From assembly GCA_903813345.2 (NCBI GenBank), contig CAIIXF020000012.1:6325001-6389000 (forward strand): a DNA stretch of 64,000 nt, read 5' to 3'. The translations under genes were made by a program, and so were the position numbers. This stretch comes from Owenia fusiformis (taxonomy: Eukaryota > Annelida > Polychaeta > Sabellida > Oweniidae). The notes under the pieces were generated by a model. That model was not told where the DNA came from, made no database searches, and saw only the letters and a program-made list of their open reading frames with translations. Below, in pieces: positions 61,401 through 64,000 of this stretch; the stretch's first letter is position 1; each line of letters begins with the position of its first letter.

Positions 61401-61419
61401 AACTTATCATGAAATTCAT
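22391..61419 (-). CDS. Gene B: secreted protein with a long TSR array (spliced gene span)
   Basis: Whole 39-kb span. From the 5' end: signal peptide (61368-61419), one a-b module (59915-60024, 57613-57754), ten TSR exons (56197-56364 down to 46251-46418), a PPWCC module (40540-40764), a divergent TSR (37689-37874), five long-type TSRs (37187-37366 to 23504-23680), a second PPWCC module (23012-23203) and the terminal exon. All 22 coding exons are intact, their junction codons join in frame, and the sum is 3639 nt, or 1212 aa. TSRs in metazoans act outside the cell in matrix, guidance or innate immune proteins (properdin, for example). Which applies here is unknown. Since most exons are phase 1-1, isoforms lacking any subset would stay in frame. 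Confidence 0.78.
23012..23203 (-). CDS. Gene B exon B21, PPWCC module
   Basis: A phase 1-1 exon of 64 aa, acceptor 'ttttcag', donor 'gtacgt'. It has SPPWCCIDATWHQPYQNN, then a cysteine, CPRGEKFKI and an ending HCYC. It matches exon 40540-40764 in the order PPWCC, W..P.QNN, C, CP.G..F.I, C.C. I do not recognise the family; the paired CC and the closing C.C are faintly VWC-like. It lies between the last TSR and the terminal exon. Confidence 0.75.
23504..23680 (-). CDS. Gene B exon B20, long-type TSR
   Basis: A 59-aa phase 1-1 exon: CRWNDWGPC, CSATCGQGKRYGTRTRTKR, ETCYRPCDNPPC. The last base before the donor is C instead of G, so the junction codon with B21 is CAG (Gln). Its acceptor region is contained in the 81-bp duplication at 23676-23756. 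Confidence 0.88.
23676..23756. repeat. 81-bp direct repeat, left copy, flanking a LINE
   Basis: Identical over 81 bp to 26966-27046, from 'acaacctatag' to 'atttaacattt'. It includes the first five bases and the acceptor of exon B20. Confidence 0.9.
23757..26965 (-). mobile_element. Jockey/CR1-type LINE, 5'-truncated, nearly intact ORF2
   Basis: A minus-strand element of 3.2 kb. An endonuclease fragment (INGDFNCKNKKWWN, NTDHSTIL; 26341-26910) is followed after one frameshift near 26345 by a linker. Then comes a long reverse transcriptase frame of 523 aa (24431-26002) with NYRPITLLS, LDISAAFDTV, SGVPQGSVIGP and the catalytic YADDTS. The palm motifs are all present, so only the endonuclease N-terminus, any ORF1 and the frameshift disable it. 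It sits in the intron between B19 and B20, in the same orientation as gene B. Long identical flanks indicate a young insertion. Confidence 0.9.
26966..27046. repeat. 81-bp direct repeat, right copy
   Basis: The partner of 23676-23756, with no mismatch seen. It carries a duplicate of the B20 acceptor (polypyrimidine tract and 'ctatag') not followed by an exon. Confidence 0.9.
27260..28215. repeat. Diverged tandem repeat with 'aaaatggcggccattttg' units
   Basis: About six copies of a unit of roughly 130-180 bp containing 'tttgaaccaaatcc', 'tatttgagttatcaaagatt', 'atggcggccatttt' and 'aaatttcttctcgagc'. It ends in a GACGGAC-rich tail near 28145-28195. It looks like one end of a dispersed repeat that amplified in place. 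The reading frames in it are repeat artefacts. Confidence 0.7.
28318..28352 (-). pseudogene. TSR exon remnant (last 35 bp)
   Basis: The donor end of a long-type TSR exon (GACTTGCTACGCACCCTGTG, then ACAATCCACCTTGCG) is present. It then jumps directly into intron sequence of the upstream exon unit, so the rest of the exon is deleted. Confidence 0.75.
28445..28466 (-). pseudogene. TSR exon remnant (22 bp), donor lost
   Basis: 'gtcacagggtacgtagcaag' followed by tc matches the same part of a TSR exon, without the donor end. It lies between repeated intron phrases ('tactattcg.tgtaaaaatatcatttt'). It is a second, more reduced copy of the remnant at 28318-28352. Confidence 0.65.
28541..28717 (-). 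CDS. Gene B exon B19, long-type TSR
   Basis: A 59-aa phase 1-1 exon: CRWSNWGQC, CSSTCGPGKRYGIRTRTKQ, with the variant NVPGCSKC loop and a CDNPPCG end. Two exon remnants lie just downstream, so this unit was once part of a larger tandem set. Confidence 0.88.
28840..31303. mobile_element. Composite repeat element inserted between duplicated intron halves
   Basis: Inverted ends 'gggctcacatggtg' (left) and 'caccatgtgagct' (right). The flanks 'tttagatggacgcaat' and 'acacgaataaac' are contiguous in the paralogous gene B intron near 50660-50695, which acts as an empty site. Inside are three to four tandem copies of a roughly 300-bp unit ('aggaaatgggccaaaagtga', 'aatggcggccattttgaaaa', 'ccaggagtcataggggag') and a GACGCACG-rich tail at 31210-31265. 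No coding frame was seen. Confidence 0.7.
30102..30976. mobile_element. Tc1/mariner-like MITE nested in the composite element
   Basis: 875 bp with long inverted arms starting 'cactcccctccataagtttg', each bordered by TA (30100-30101 and 30977-30978). The arms reach about 240 bp ('aaattgatgatgaatttgat' pairs with its complement near 30775). The interior shows no transposase. The CTCCATAAGTTTGG start is typical of Tc1/mariner ends. Confidence 0.85.
31416..31592 (-). CDS. Gene B exon B18, long-type TSR lacking the last Cys
   Basis: A 59-aa phase 1-1 exon: CRWSNWGQC, CSSTCGPGQRYGIRTRTKQ, NVPGCSKC loop, ending CDNPSNG. The final Cys position is Asn. It is nearly the same as gene A exon 8782-8958 through the core. 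Confidence 0.87.
31684..32640. repeat. GC-rich 'cacatttgctacggc' repeat block
   Basis: Two stretches (about 31684-31990 and 32355-32640) rich in 'gtacggtcgccgtag'-type words in both orientations, each opening with 'gtcacatttg'. Related words occur at 54655-54750 and 2763-2899. Probably decayed fold-back elements. The rest of 32640-33800 shows nothing recognisable. Confidence 0.5.
33812..34720. mobile_element. Possible decayed DNA element in intron
   Basis: Intron phrases shared with other TSR units ('acgaataaac', 'gattacatcttggtttcctt') stop at 33810 and resume near 34720. The inserted stretch opens 'cagggtgttcactaagtaat', which resembles mariner ends. A matching right end was not found. Confidence 0.3.
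34787..34966 (-). CDS. Gene B exon B17, long-type TSR lacking the last Cys
   Basis: A 60-aa phase 1-1 exon: CKWSNWGQC, CSSTCGPGKRYGTRTRTKQ, QTCYTPCDNPPNG. The last Cys is replaced by Asn. Splice sites are intact. Confidence 0.88.
35603..37034. mobile_element. Fold-back element carrying a minisatellite
   Basis: The ends 'accacaccaaactagttctt' (left) and 'gagaactagtttggtgtgat' (right) are inverted copies. Inside, further inverted words ('acgtcgtgaaacgggct', 'agcccgttttcgagaacgt') support one long fold-back of about 1.4 kb. TTAA or TAA lies at the borders, but a clean duplication was not seen. It lies in the gene B intron between B16 and B17. Confidence 0.65.
35976..36235. repeat. Minisatellite 'cccatttcgccccttt', about 17 copies
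   Basis: A pyrimidine-rich array of a roughly 14-16 bp unit inside the fold-back element. The strand asymmetry is strong. It yields overlapping artefact frames in all three phases (FAPSHF-type repeats), which are not genes. Confidence 0.85.
37187..37366 (-). CDS. Gene B exon B16, long-type TSR, diverged
   Basis: A 60-aa phase 1-1 exon: CRWSDWGRC, CSSTCGTGKKYGTRTRTKQ, a loop GLGDSSRC and IKPCYTLCENPPCG. The usual ETCY is KPCY. It completes the preceding exon's last cysteine (T + GC). Confidence 0.87.
37689..37874 (-). CDS. Gene B exon B15, divergent TSR
   Basis: A phase 1-1 exon of 62 aa, acceptor 'attgcag', donor 'gtaagt'. CTWSIWLWSDWICDPC provides the Trp ladder and CRRTGTRTRSSDC the Arg-ladder segment, then KQKICSGSP with the last Cys built across the junction. 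It clearly differs from both main TSR types and follows the PPWCC module. Confidence 0.82.
39042..40368. mobile_element. Mutator-like non-autonomous element, long copy
   Basis: Inverted ends 'tagccttgcccaagtcggt' at both sides. Flanking 9-bp direct repeats are 'atatttgat' (39033-39041) and 'ttatttgat' (40369-40377), with one mismatch. A shorter relative with perfect 9-bp flanks is at 43248-43729. It carries an internal hairpin at 39510-39652. Confidence 0.75.
39510..39652. repeat. Nested hairpin inside the Mutator-like element
   Basis: 'agcaggggttatatcgtcga', then 'atacacccc', faces its near-perfect complement ending 'ttacccctgct', with 'ggggctaggcacaa' arms inside. About 140 bp, with GC content well above the surroundings. 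It could be a third-level insertion or the element's own hairpin. Confidence 0.65.
40540..40764 (-). CDS. Gene B exon B14, PPWCC module
   Basis: A phase 1-1 exon of 75 aa, acceptor 'gttttag', donor 'gtatat'. GCPSPPHP leads to NPPWCCLEENNIPVWHRP, then a cysteine, WCPDGFIFRI and a closing NCTC. Seven cysteines. The module recurs at 23012-23203 with the same anchor residues. It separates the first TSR block from the second. The family is unknown. Confidence 0.78.
41526..44511. repeat. Inverted repeat pair about 2.9 kb apart
   Basis: Arm 41526-41600 ('ctgtggctagtcgatctatg', 'tggatgcagtca') is the reverse complement of arm 44441-44511. The arms could be the ends of a large element whose interior (including the Mutator-like copy at 43248-43729) has no coding frame. 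Within it, 42685-42790 is a short 'gacctggac' word repeat, and a GACGGACC tail lies at 43010-43055. Confidence 0.5.
43248..43729. mobile_element. Mutator-like non-autonomous element, short copy
   Basis: 482 bp with the same ends as 39042-40368 ('tagccttgcccaagtcggt'). It has perfect 9-bp flanks 'caagtttca' at 43239-43247 and 43730-43738. Internal words such as 'gattggtcaatcagcctgaa' and 'gcttacattccaatgtac' match the long copy, so it is a deletion derivative. Confidence 0.85.
45640..45912. repeat. (ACTAT)n microsatellite with AGCT interruptions
   Basis: About 50 pentamers: TACTG units at the left edge, then ACTAT units broken at intervals by 'agct'. The interruptions keep the array close to palindromic (tatagctata). 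The intron 40765-46250 contains no exon that I can see. Confidence 0.95.
46251..46418 (-). CDS. Gene B exon B13, short-type TSR
   Basis: A 56-aa phase 1-1 exon: CRWGPWRQWGDWSRC, CSTTC-type core TTCGPGKKYRNRTRTY, LPPCPGNSKETESKNC, CDQPPCG. It has the full Trp ladder (three W) and six cysteines plus the first C. It starts GT, so it completes the last Cys of exon 47060-47236. Confidence 0.9.
46419..47059 (-). other. Intron of gene B duplicated in gene A
   Basis: The counterpart of 7748-8184, with the same ordered phrases and extra insertions near 46760-46960. Confidence 0.65.
47060..47236 (-). CDS. Gene B exon B12, long-type TSR
   Basis: A 59-aa phase 1-1 exon: CRWSNWGQC, CSSTCGPGKRYGIRTRTKQ, ETCYRPCDNPP with the last Cys split over the junction (T + GT). 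It corresponds to gene A exon 8185-8361 in sequence, donor shift and neighbour. Confidence 0.9.
47237..49301 (-). other. Intron of gene B, 2 kb, no recognised content
   Basis: AT-rich. The first part (47275-47345) carries the phrase shared by exon units ('gattgcaagtcttaa'). I saw no exon or element ends in the remainder. Confidence 0.5.
49302..49481 (-). CDS. Gene B exon B11, long-type TSR
   Basis: A 60-aa phase 1-1 exon: CRWSDWGSC, CSSTCGPGKRYGTRTRTKQ, DCNGASSETCYRPCDNPPCG. It begins a run of closely similar exon units (49302-50076). Confidence 0.9.
49600..49779 (-). CDS. Gene B exon B10, long-type TSR
   Basis: A 60-aa phase 1-1 exon: CRWSDWGSC, CYSTCGRGQIYGIRTRTKQ, ECIGPSNETCYRSC, CDSPPCG end. 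The core differs from its neighbours (Y for S, RGQI for PGKR), but the second half is the same as exon 49897-50076. Confidence 0.9.
49897..50076 (-). CDS. Gene B exon B9, long-type TSR
   Basis: A 60-aa phase 1-1 exon: CRWSGWGQC, CSSTCGSGKRSGTRTRTKQ, ECIGPSNETCYRSC. Donor-to-donor distance to exon B10 is 297 bp, and the intron between them is almost a copy of the one after B10, marking a recent tandem duplication. Confidence 0.9.
50362..50538 (-). CDS. Gene B exon B8, long-type TSR
   Basis: A 59-aa phase 1-1 exon with the NVPGCSKC loop, CRWSNWGQC start and ETCYATCDNPPCG end. It is the closest relative of gene A exon 8782-8958 (same ETCYATC). Confidence 0.9.
50849..51028 (-). CDS. Gene B exon B7, long-type TSR lacking the last Cys
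   Basis: A 60-aa phase 1-1 exon: CRWSDWGQC, CSSTCGSGKRYGTRTRTKQ, VCIGASSETCYTPC, ending NPSYG. Tyr is at the final Cys position, as in gene A exon 9549-9725. Confidence 0.9.
51395..51562 (-). CDS. Gene B exon B6, short-type TSR
   Basis: A 56-aa phase 1-1 exon: CRWGTWRRWSDWSRC, TTCGPGKKYRSRTRTYTG, LPPCPGNSKETEFKNC, CDQPPCG. It begins GT, so it completes the last Cys of the upstream exon 55211-55393 across a 3.6-kb intron. Confidence 0.9.
52070..52605. mobile_element. Fold-back element of about 536 bp
   Basis: Long inverted ends: 'gcctgactacggtaaagtca', 'gataccgttgtcacaaatgg' and 'cataaccgtcgcttcaa' at the left have near-perfect complements at 52530-52600. The interior has no frame. It lies in the gene B intron between B5 and B6. 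Confidence 0.8.
53419..54375. repeat. Tandem repeat, unit about 110-130 bp, about eight copies
   Basis: Copies contain 'cagatttgaact', 'acttgtagatgattttgaaa', 'tggtcaatttgaagcaa' and 'tttttgaccttgagaaggtc'. Units differ by small indels. 'gaccttgagaaggtcattga' is partly self-complementary. Confidence 0.85.
54655..54750. repeat. GC-rich fold-back fragment
   Basis: 'gtatccgaccgcagaa' to 'gtacggtcgccgtagcaaat' matches words of the block at 31684-32640 and of the short element at 2763-2899. Confidence 0.4.
55211..55393 (-). CDS. Gene B exon B5, divergent TSR
   Basis: A 61-aa phase 1-1 exon: GSDPIGCKWSPYGNWTYSLC, CSVSCGRGTKVKRRTRTRQ, GQCIGNSYEQRTETCDNPP. CSVSCGRG is closer to classic TSRs (CSVTCG) than the main array. 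The last Cys is made across the junction. It differs from both array types and sits upstream of them. Confidence 0.87.
55539..56123. mobile_element. hAT-like non-autonomous element
   Basis: 585 bp. Its 12-bp inverted ends are 'tagtggtgtcaa' and 'ttgacacctcta' (one mismatch). Identical 8-bp flanks 'atgttaac' are at 55531-55538 and 56124-56131. Just inside both ends are 'accggttaaccgg' clusters. The middle is a tandem duplication of about 133 bp (55735-55870 and 55868-56005, 'taagcgcgggaaagcaatg'). Confidence 0.88.
56197..56364 (-). CDS. Gene B exon B4, short-type TSR
   Basis: A 56-aa phase 1-1 exon: CPWGPWRRWSDWGHC, TRCGPGKKYRSRTRTS, LPPCPGNSKETESKNC, CDQPPCG. It is the first TSR after the a-b module. 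It gives the intact reference for the broken gene A exon 7590-7747. Confidence 0.9.
56830..58625. repeat. Inverted repeat pair flanking exon B3
   Basis: 'acagttgtcatagtgatgaa', 'tggatttttcacattgga' at about 56833-56880 are complementary to 58570-58618. A third, diverged copy lies near 57060-57110. Exon 57613-57754 sits between the arms. The arms may be ends of a decayed element. Confidence 0.45.
57613..57754 (-). CDS. Gene B exon B3, 'b' module with Thr-rich tail
   Basis: A phase 0-1 exon, acceptor 'atttcag', donor 'gtaaat'. GCRVEDSLWNKCYYSYRYSK, then AVKECMIKIRHC, then TTTTPSTTTTI. The spacing follows the gene A b exons, but the cysteine that makes CxxxC near the end is absent (CMIKIRHC), leaving four cysteines rather than five. 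The Thr-rich tail, a likely O-glycosylated spacer, replaces polyproline. Confidence 0.8.
58846..59053. repeat. Minisatellite, unit about 34 bp, six copies
   Basis: Repeats of 'caccatccacattatggcgc' plus a more variable 'tcccagactcgag' part. The overlapping short frames here (HYGAPRLQHH-like) are repeat artefacts. Confidence 0.85.
59915..60024 (-). CDS. Gene B exon B2, 'a' half of a-b module
   Basis: A phase 1-0 exon, acceptor 'attgcag', donor 'gttcgt'. TGQSGPGIYGKCSSRC, RRYRLKYCETTC, EIKA: the CxxxC-x7-CxxxC core at the same place as gene A exon 19367-19467. It directly follows the signal-peptide exon. Confidence 0.8.
60406..60421. repeat. Poly-G run of 16
   Basis: Uninterrupted G16 on the plus strand (C16 on the gene strand) within the first intron of gene B. 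The length is likely to vary between alleles or to be an assembly error. Confidence 0.8.
61368..61419 (-). CDS. Gene B exon B1, start codon and signal peptide
   Basis: ATG at 61419 (a second in-frame Met at codon 4). MNFMISLTLVILVSGVF is a strongly hydrophobic signal. The exon ends TTCG at donor 'gtaagta', 52 nt, phase 1. Both the length and the phase match exon A1. Confidence 0.82.
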
Positions 61420-61477
61420 GTTCAATGGCTTTATTTATATTTGTATATTTGATTCAAAGTCAATATCCAGTTTTCAT

Positions 61478-61484
61478 TTTTATA
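61478..61484 (-). promoter_or_regulatory. Possible TATA box of gene B
   Basis: On the minus strand 'acatataaaaatg' lies about 60 bp upstream of the gene B start codon. That would allow a 5'UTR of about 30 nt. The AT-rich background makes chance matches easy. Confidence 0.35.
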
Positions 61485-61489
61485 TGTCC

Positions 61490-62019
61490 ATTCCCAAGGA
61501 ACTTCTGTAGCGTTTTGAAAAAATATTCAAAATGTCTCTGCTAAATAGCAGTTTCGAAACTCAAAAAAGTCATTTCATTTTTTTGAAACACTGAAAGAAA
61601 CAATGCTTATACAATGCGACACAAAGTATAAACCCATTTTGTTTATTTTGTTTAAACATCACCAAATCATTAAAAAACAAAGTTCATAGAATGTTCAGGA
61701 TAAACTGCAGGTTGGAGACAATGAGCATCTAGTTTGCGGTTCGATAAAGTCATTATACAACCCATTTAGTGTTAGGACAGTATACAAAGTCATTATCACA
61801 ATGTGATCGAACAATACAAAATAAAACAATACTTTTACAAATGCGCACAGTATTTATTAATGTACGTTGCACGAGCTTTAGAATGGGTAATATTTTTTTA
61901 TTCATTATATTACCACCGAGGATCAATTATCGTATCGATAAAAATGATGTATGATTGGATTCTCAAGCTTATTTCATAGAATAAATCCAATTTGAATTTC
62001 AAACAACTGCAAGCCAATA
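61490..62019. other. Intergenic DNA between genes B and C
   Basis: Only about 0.6 kb separates the start of gene B from the 3' end of gene C. No other feature was seen. Confidence 0.5.
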
Positions 62020-62129
62020 TATGCTACTGAATATGTATTTTATTAAATAAATTATACATTTGATAAAGGTTTAATCTTTATGTTTAAACATGTCCGTGTT
62101 ATTGCTTTGTCGTCGTTTGCCATTCAAAA
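62020..62129 (-). other. Gene C 3'UTR exon with poly(A) signal
   Basis: Acceptor 'atttcag', opening TTTTGAAT as in gene B; AATAAA on the minus strand at 62039-62044. It is the third member of the conserved 3'UTR exon set. Confidence 0.55.
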
Positions 62130-62941
62130 CTGAAATACATAAACGTAATAAAATTAATACACAATTGCATCATACAAACAAGCGCATTCAATGTGTTTTG
62201 AAATAATCAGTGAAACATAAATTTAAATTGATACAGGAGTACATATACTTTGGTGAACTGATATGATATTAAATCCAACGATATCGGTAAATGCTCAAGA
62301 ATGCCGCATTTACCATCAGCTAAAACAATGTTAAAAAATGTTATACATTTAACAGCTTTCACAGAGTTGAGTAGAATCAACGTTTTTTATTTGTGTCGAC
62401 AGAAACATTAATGAAGAGTAGGATACTTAAAGAAATAAATAAACTAAAATCATTGATCAAGTAATTTGAAGTAACCAAGCACAGAAATGTCACGAATAGC
62501 CTAGTATGTACTTATGTATTAAGCACATGTAAGAAATGTAAAGAAATAGAATCGAGGCTACGCAAAATTAGCAACAAGATTAGTTCACAAGATTTTCAAC
62601 AGATAAGATTTCAGAATGATTATTCAAAAATCGACTCATTAACGTTTTCAAATATGACTTCTATAGCTATAGCAGAAATCCCCAGAGTTTGAATCGGGTA
62701 AACATGGATTCAAAGACAACAAATCAATACTATAGTAATGTCTGCCTAAAAAGTCAACTTTTAAGCTAATGATTATATATCTGACGTTTAGCCTGCTTGA
62801 CACGTGAAGACGAGAATAAGATTAAGATACCCATCTGCTGTCAGTTGAGCGCTTGGCAAACTACTTTACCAAAGGATAGAATATAACCCCCATTAAATGT
62901 TGTATTCTGAAAGCCAAAAGAAAAACTAACCGTACTTTTAC

Positions 62942-63142
62942 AATGCCATTATCCTGTCCCAGGGGGCGTCTTACATAAGCCACAGCAGCTGCCTTCTAAC
63001 GGGTCGGAGCCAAAATCACATATTGGGCATAACTCGTATTTGCATTTATCCTCGGTGGTTGTTGCAGGTTCTTCAGTTGTTGCAGGTGATATGGTTGTTG
63101 TAGGAGATGTGCTAGCTGTTGTTTCAGCTGCTGCTACAGAAT
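62942..63142 (-). CDS. Gene C terminal coding exon: Thr-rich linker and VWC-like tail
   Basis: Acceptor 'gatttag'; coding 62949-63142, stop TAA. DSVAAAETTASTSPTTTISP and a further Thr/Pro-rich stretch form a mucin-like spacer. They are followed by CKYELCPICDFGSDPLEG and CCGLC, the family's terminal cysteine set. A donor follows the stop by 7 nt and leads to the 3'UTR exon. The linker is longer than in genes A and B. Confidence 0.82.
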
Positions 63143-64000
63143 CTAAATCATAAATTCGTTTTATAATTAATAAATATGATACTGAACGAGTAGGTAGACG
63201 CGTGAAAATATCACCCTTAACTTGAAATTCAATCGGGCACAAGGAAATACAACAAAAGGGAGAAATTATCCCAACATGACCATTATTTCACATATTCAAG
63301 ACGTGAATCTTTAAGAAGTTTAGATCTTCGGCCATATTCGGCCATCTTCGGCCATCTTCGGCCATCTTCGATTGCAGTAAAAAATTCGTTGCCTTATATC
63401 CCATTGTGTAAAGTTAAGAGTAAAACGGATCCTACCGAGGCCACTCATAAAGGGACAACATATGAGATGTTGTTTGTATTGCACGTGTTCTCCGATGCAA
63501 CTCCCTTCTGAATATCGCCCATCTTTCATGCAGGGGCACTGTCTACTGCGTTGGCATACGTTGTAACCCGAATTGCAGCCGGATCTTTTCCTTCTATATG
63601 TCCGTATCGGTGTACAATGACAAACCCATGGTGTCCAAGGCTCGTATGTGTTGCATGTGGGTTTTGGAGTCGTAGCTTAAACACAATTAATAAACACGTT
63701 TAATAACAGACATCAAACCATATTCTAACATTTTAAAACCTAGAATCCTATGACTAATTTGCTATCTCCGGTTTCAATTCATTAAATCAACGGTGAAAGT
63801 ATAATGTTCCCAATTTGTTTTTGGAAATTTTTATCCTACGTTTTCGTTGTGCTCTACGTTTACTTCTCAATACAATCAACTCGTATTGTTTGGGTCTCCG
63901 TACGTACCACACGTTTTTGCATAGCAGAGCTCGTCTGTGTGTTCGTAATTCTTTCCGTCACATGTCGTCGATCCTCCAGTTGTTCCATATACCTTAGTTC
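62949..64000 (-). CDS. Gene C, 3' part of a third TSR-family gene (runs off the window)
   Basis: At least three coding exons: 63908 to beyond 64000, 63436-63675 and 62949-63142, all phase 1 and joining in frame. The terminal exon and the 3'UTR exon match those of genes A and B, and the strand is the same. Gene C is therefore the upstream member of a head-to-tail cluster. Its modules before the terminal exon are more diverged than those of A and B. Confidence 0.8.
63436..63675 (-). CDS. Gene C exon, divergent TSR fused to a Cys-rich tail
   Basis: A phase 1-1 exon of 80 aa. CNTYEPWTPWVCHC, then RTYRRKRSGC, then CQRSRQCPCMKDGRYSEGSC and HLICCPFM. The Trp pair and Arg run suggest a TSR start. 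The second half ends in a CC pair like a VWC or small disulfide domain. The family is not certain. Confidence 0.65.
63908..64000 (-). CDS. Gene C exon, TSR-like C-terminal part (cut by window edge)
   Basis: Open to the edge; it ends at donor 'gtacgt' in phase 1. GGSTTCDGKNYEHTDELCYA and KTCG look like the last third of a TSR (C.......C...C). The start lies outside the window. Confidence 0.55.

Overview
The window is animal nuclear DNA. It is AT-rich and intron-dense, with GT-AG splice junctions, non-LTR retrotransposons, many fold-back DNA elements and several satellites. The mix of transposons and the secreted thrombospondin type 1 (TSR) proteins suggest a marine invertebrate, probably a lophotrochozoan such as a mollusc. 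I cannot name the species.

The host genes lie on the minus strand as a tandem family of secreted, cysteine-rich, TSR-repeat proteins. Gene C (right edge) is only partly present; its last coding exons are at 62949-64000. Gene B is complete and runs from a signal-peptide exon at 61368-61419 to a stop at 22391. It has 22 coding exons, and the summed frame stays open (3639 nt, 1212 aa if every exon is used). Gene A runs from a signal-peptide exon at 19774-19825 to a stop at 1692. Its 15 intact exons sum to 2100 nt (699 aa); a sixteenth TSR exon (7590-7747) carries a 10-nt deletion and breaks the frame. All three genes end in the same small exon type (C....C..C....CC..C, then stop), followed by a splice donor within about 20 nt and a conserved 3'UTR exon with AATAAA.

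The proteins are built from phase 1-1 exons or exon pairs. These are (i) a two-exon nine-cysteine module, 'a' (phase 1-0) plus 'b' (0-1), with Pro- or Thr-rich tails; (ii) TSR exons of a long type (about 59-60 aa, 8 Cys) and a short type (about 56 aa, 6 Cys); (iii) in gene A, one exon whose spacing fits the beta/big-defensin pattern; (iv) in gene B, two exons with a 'PPWCC' module I do not recognise; and (v) the terminal VWC-like exon. The uniform phase makes exon duplication, loss and skipping frame-neutral, and the sequence shows all stages: recent roughly 297-bp tandem units, exon remnants, a TSR exon split by a LINE, and inter-gene duplicated blocks.

The introns are packed with mobile DNA. 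A 5'-truncated Tx1/L1-like LINE lies at 15552-19017 with a 15-bp target duplication. A jockey/CR1-like LINE lies at 23757-26965, flanked by identical 81-bp repeats that copy the splice acceptor of a TSR exon. A third LINE fragment (5894-7234) sits inside a dead TSR exon. Non-autonomous DNA elements include Tc1/mariner-like (TA duplication), Mutator-like (9-bp duplication) and hAT-like (8-bp duplication) copies, some nested three deep. I saw no bacterial genes, CRISPR array, rRNA or tRNA. All gene models come from splice-site and frame reasoning only; no transcript data were available.
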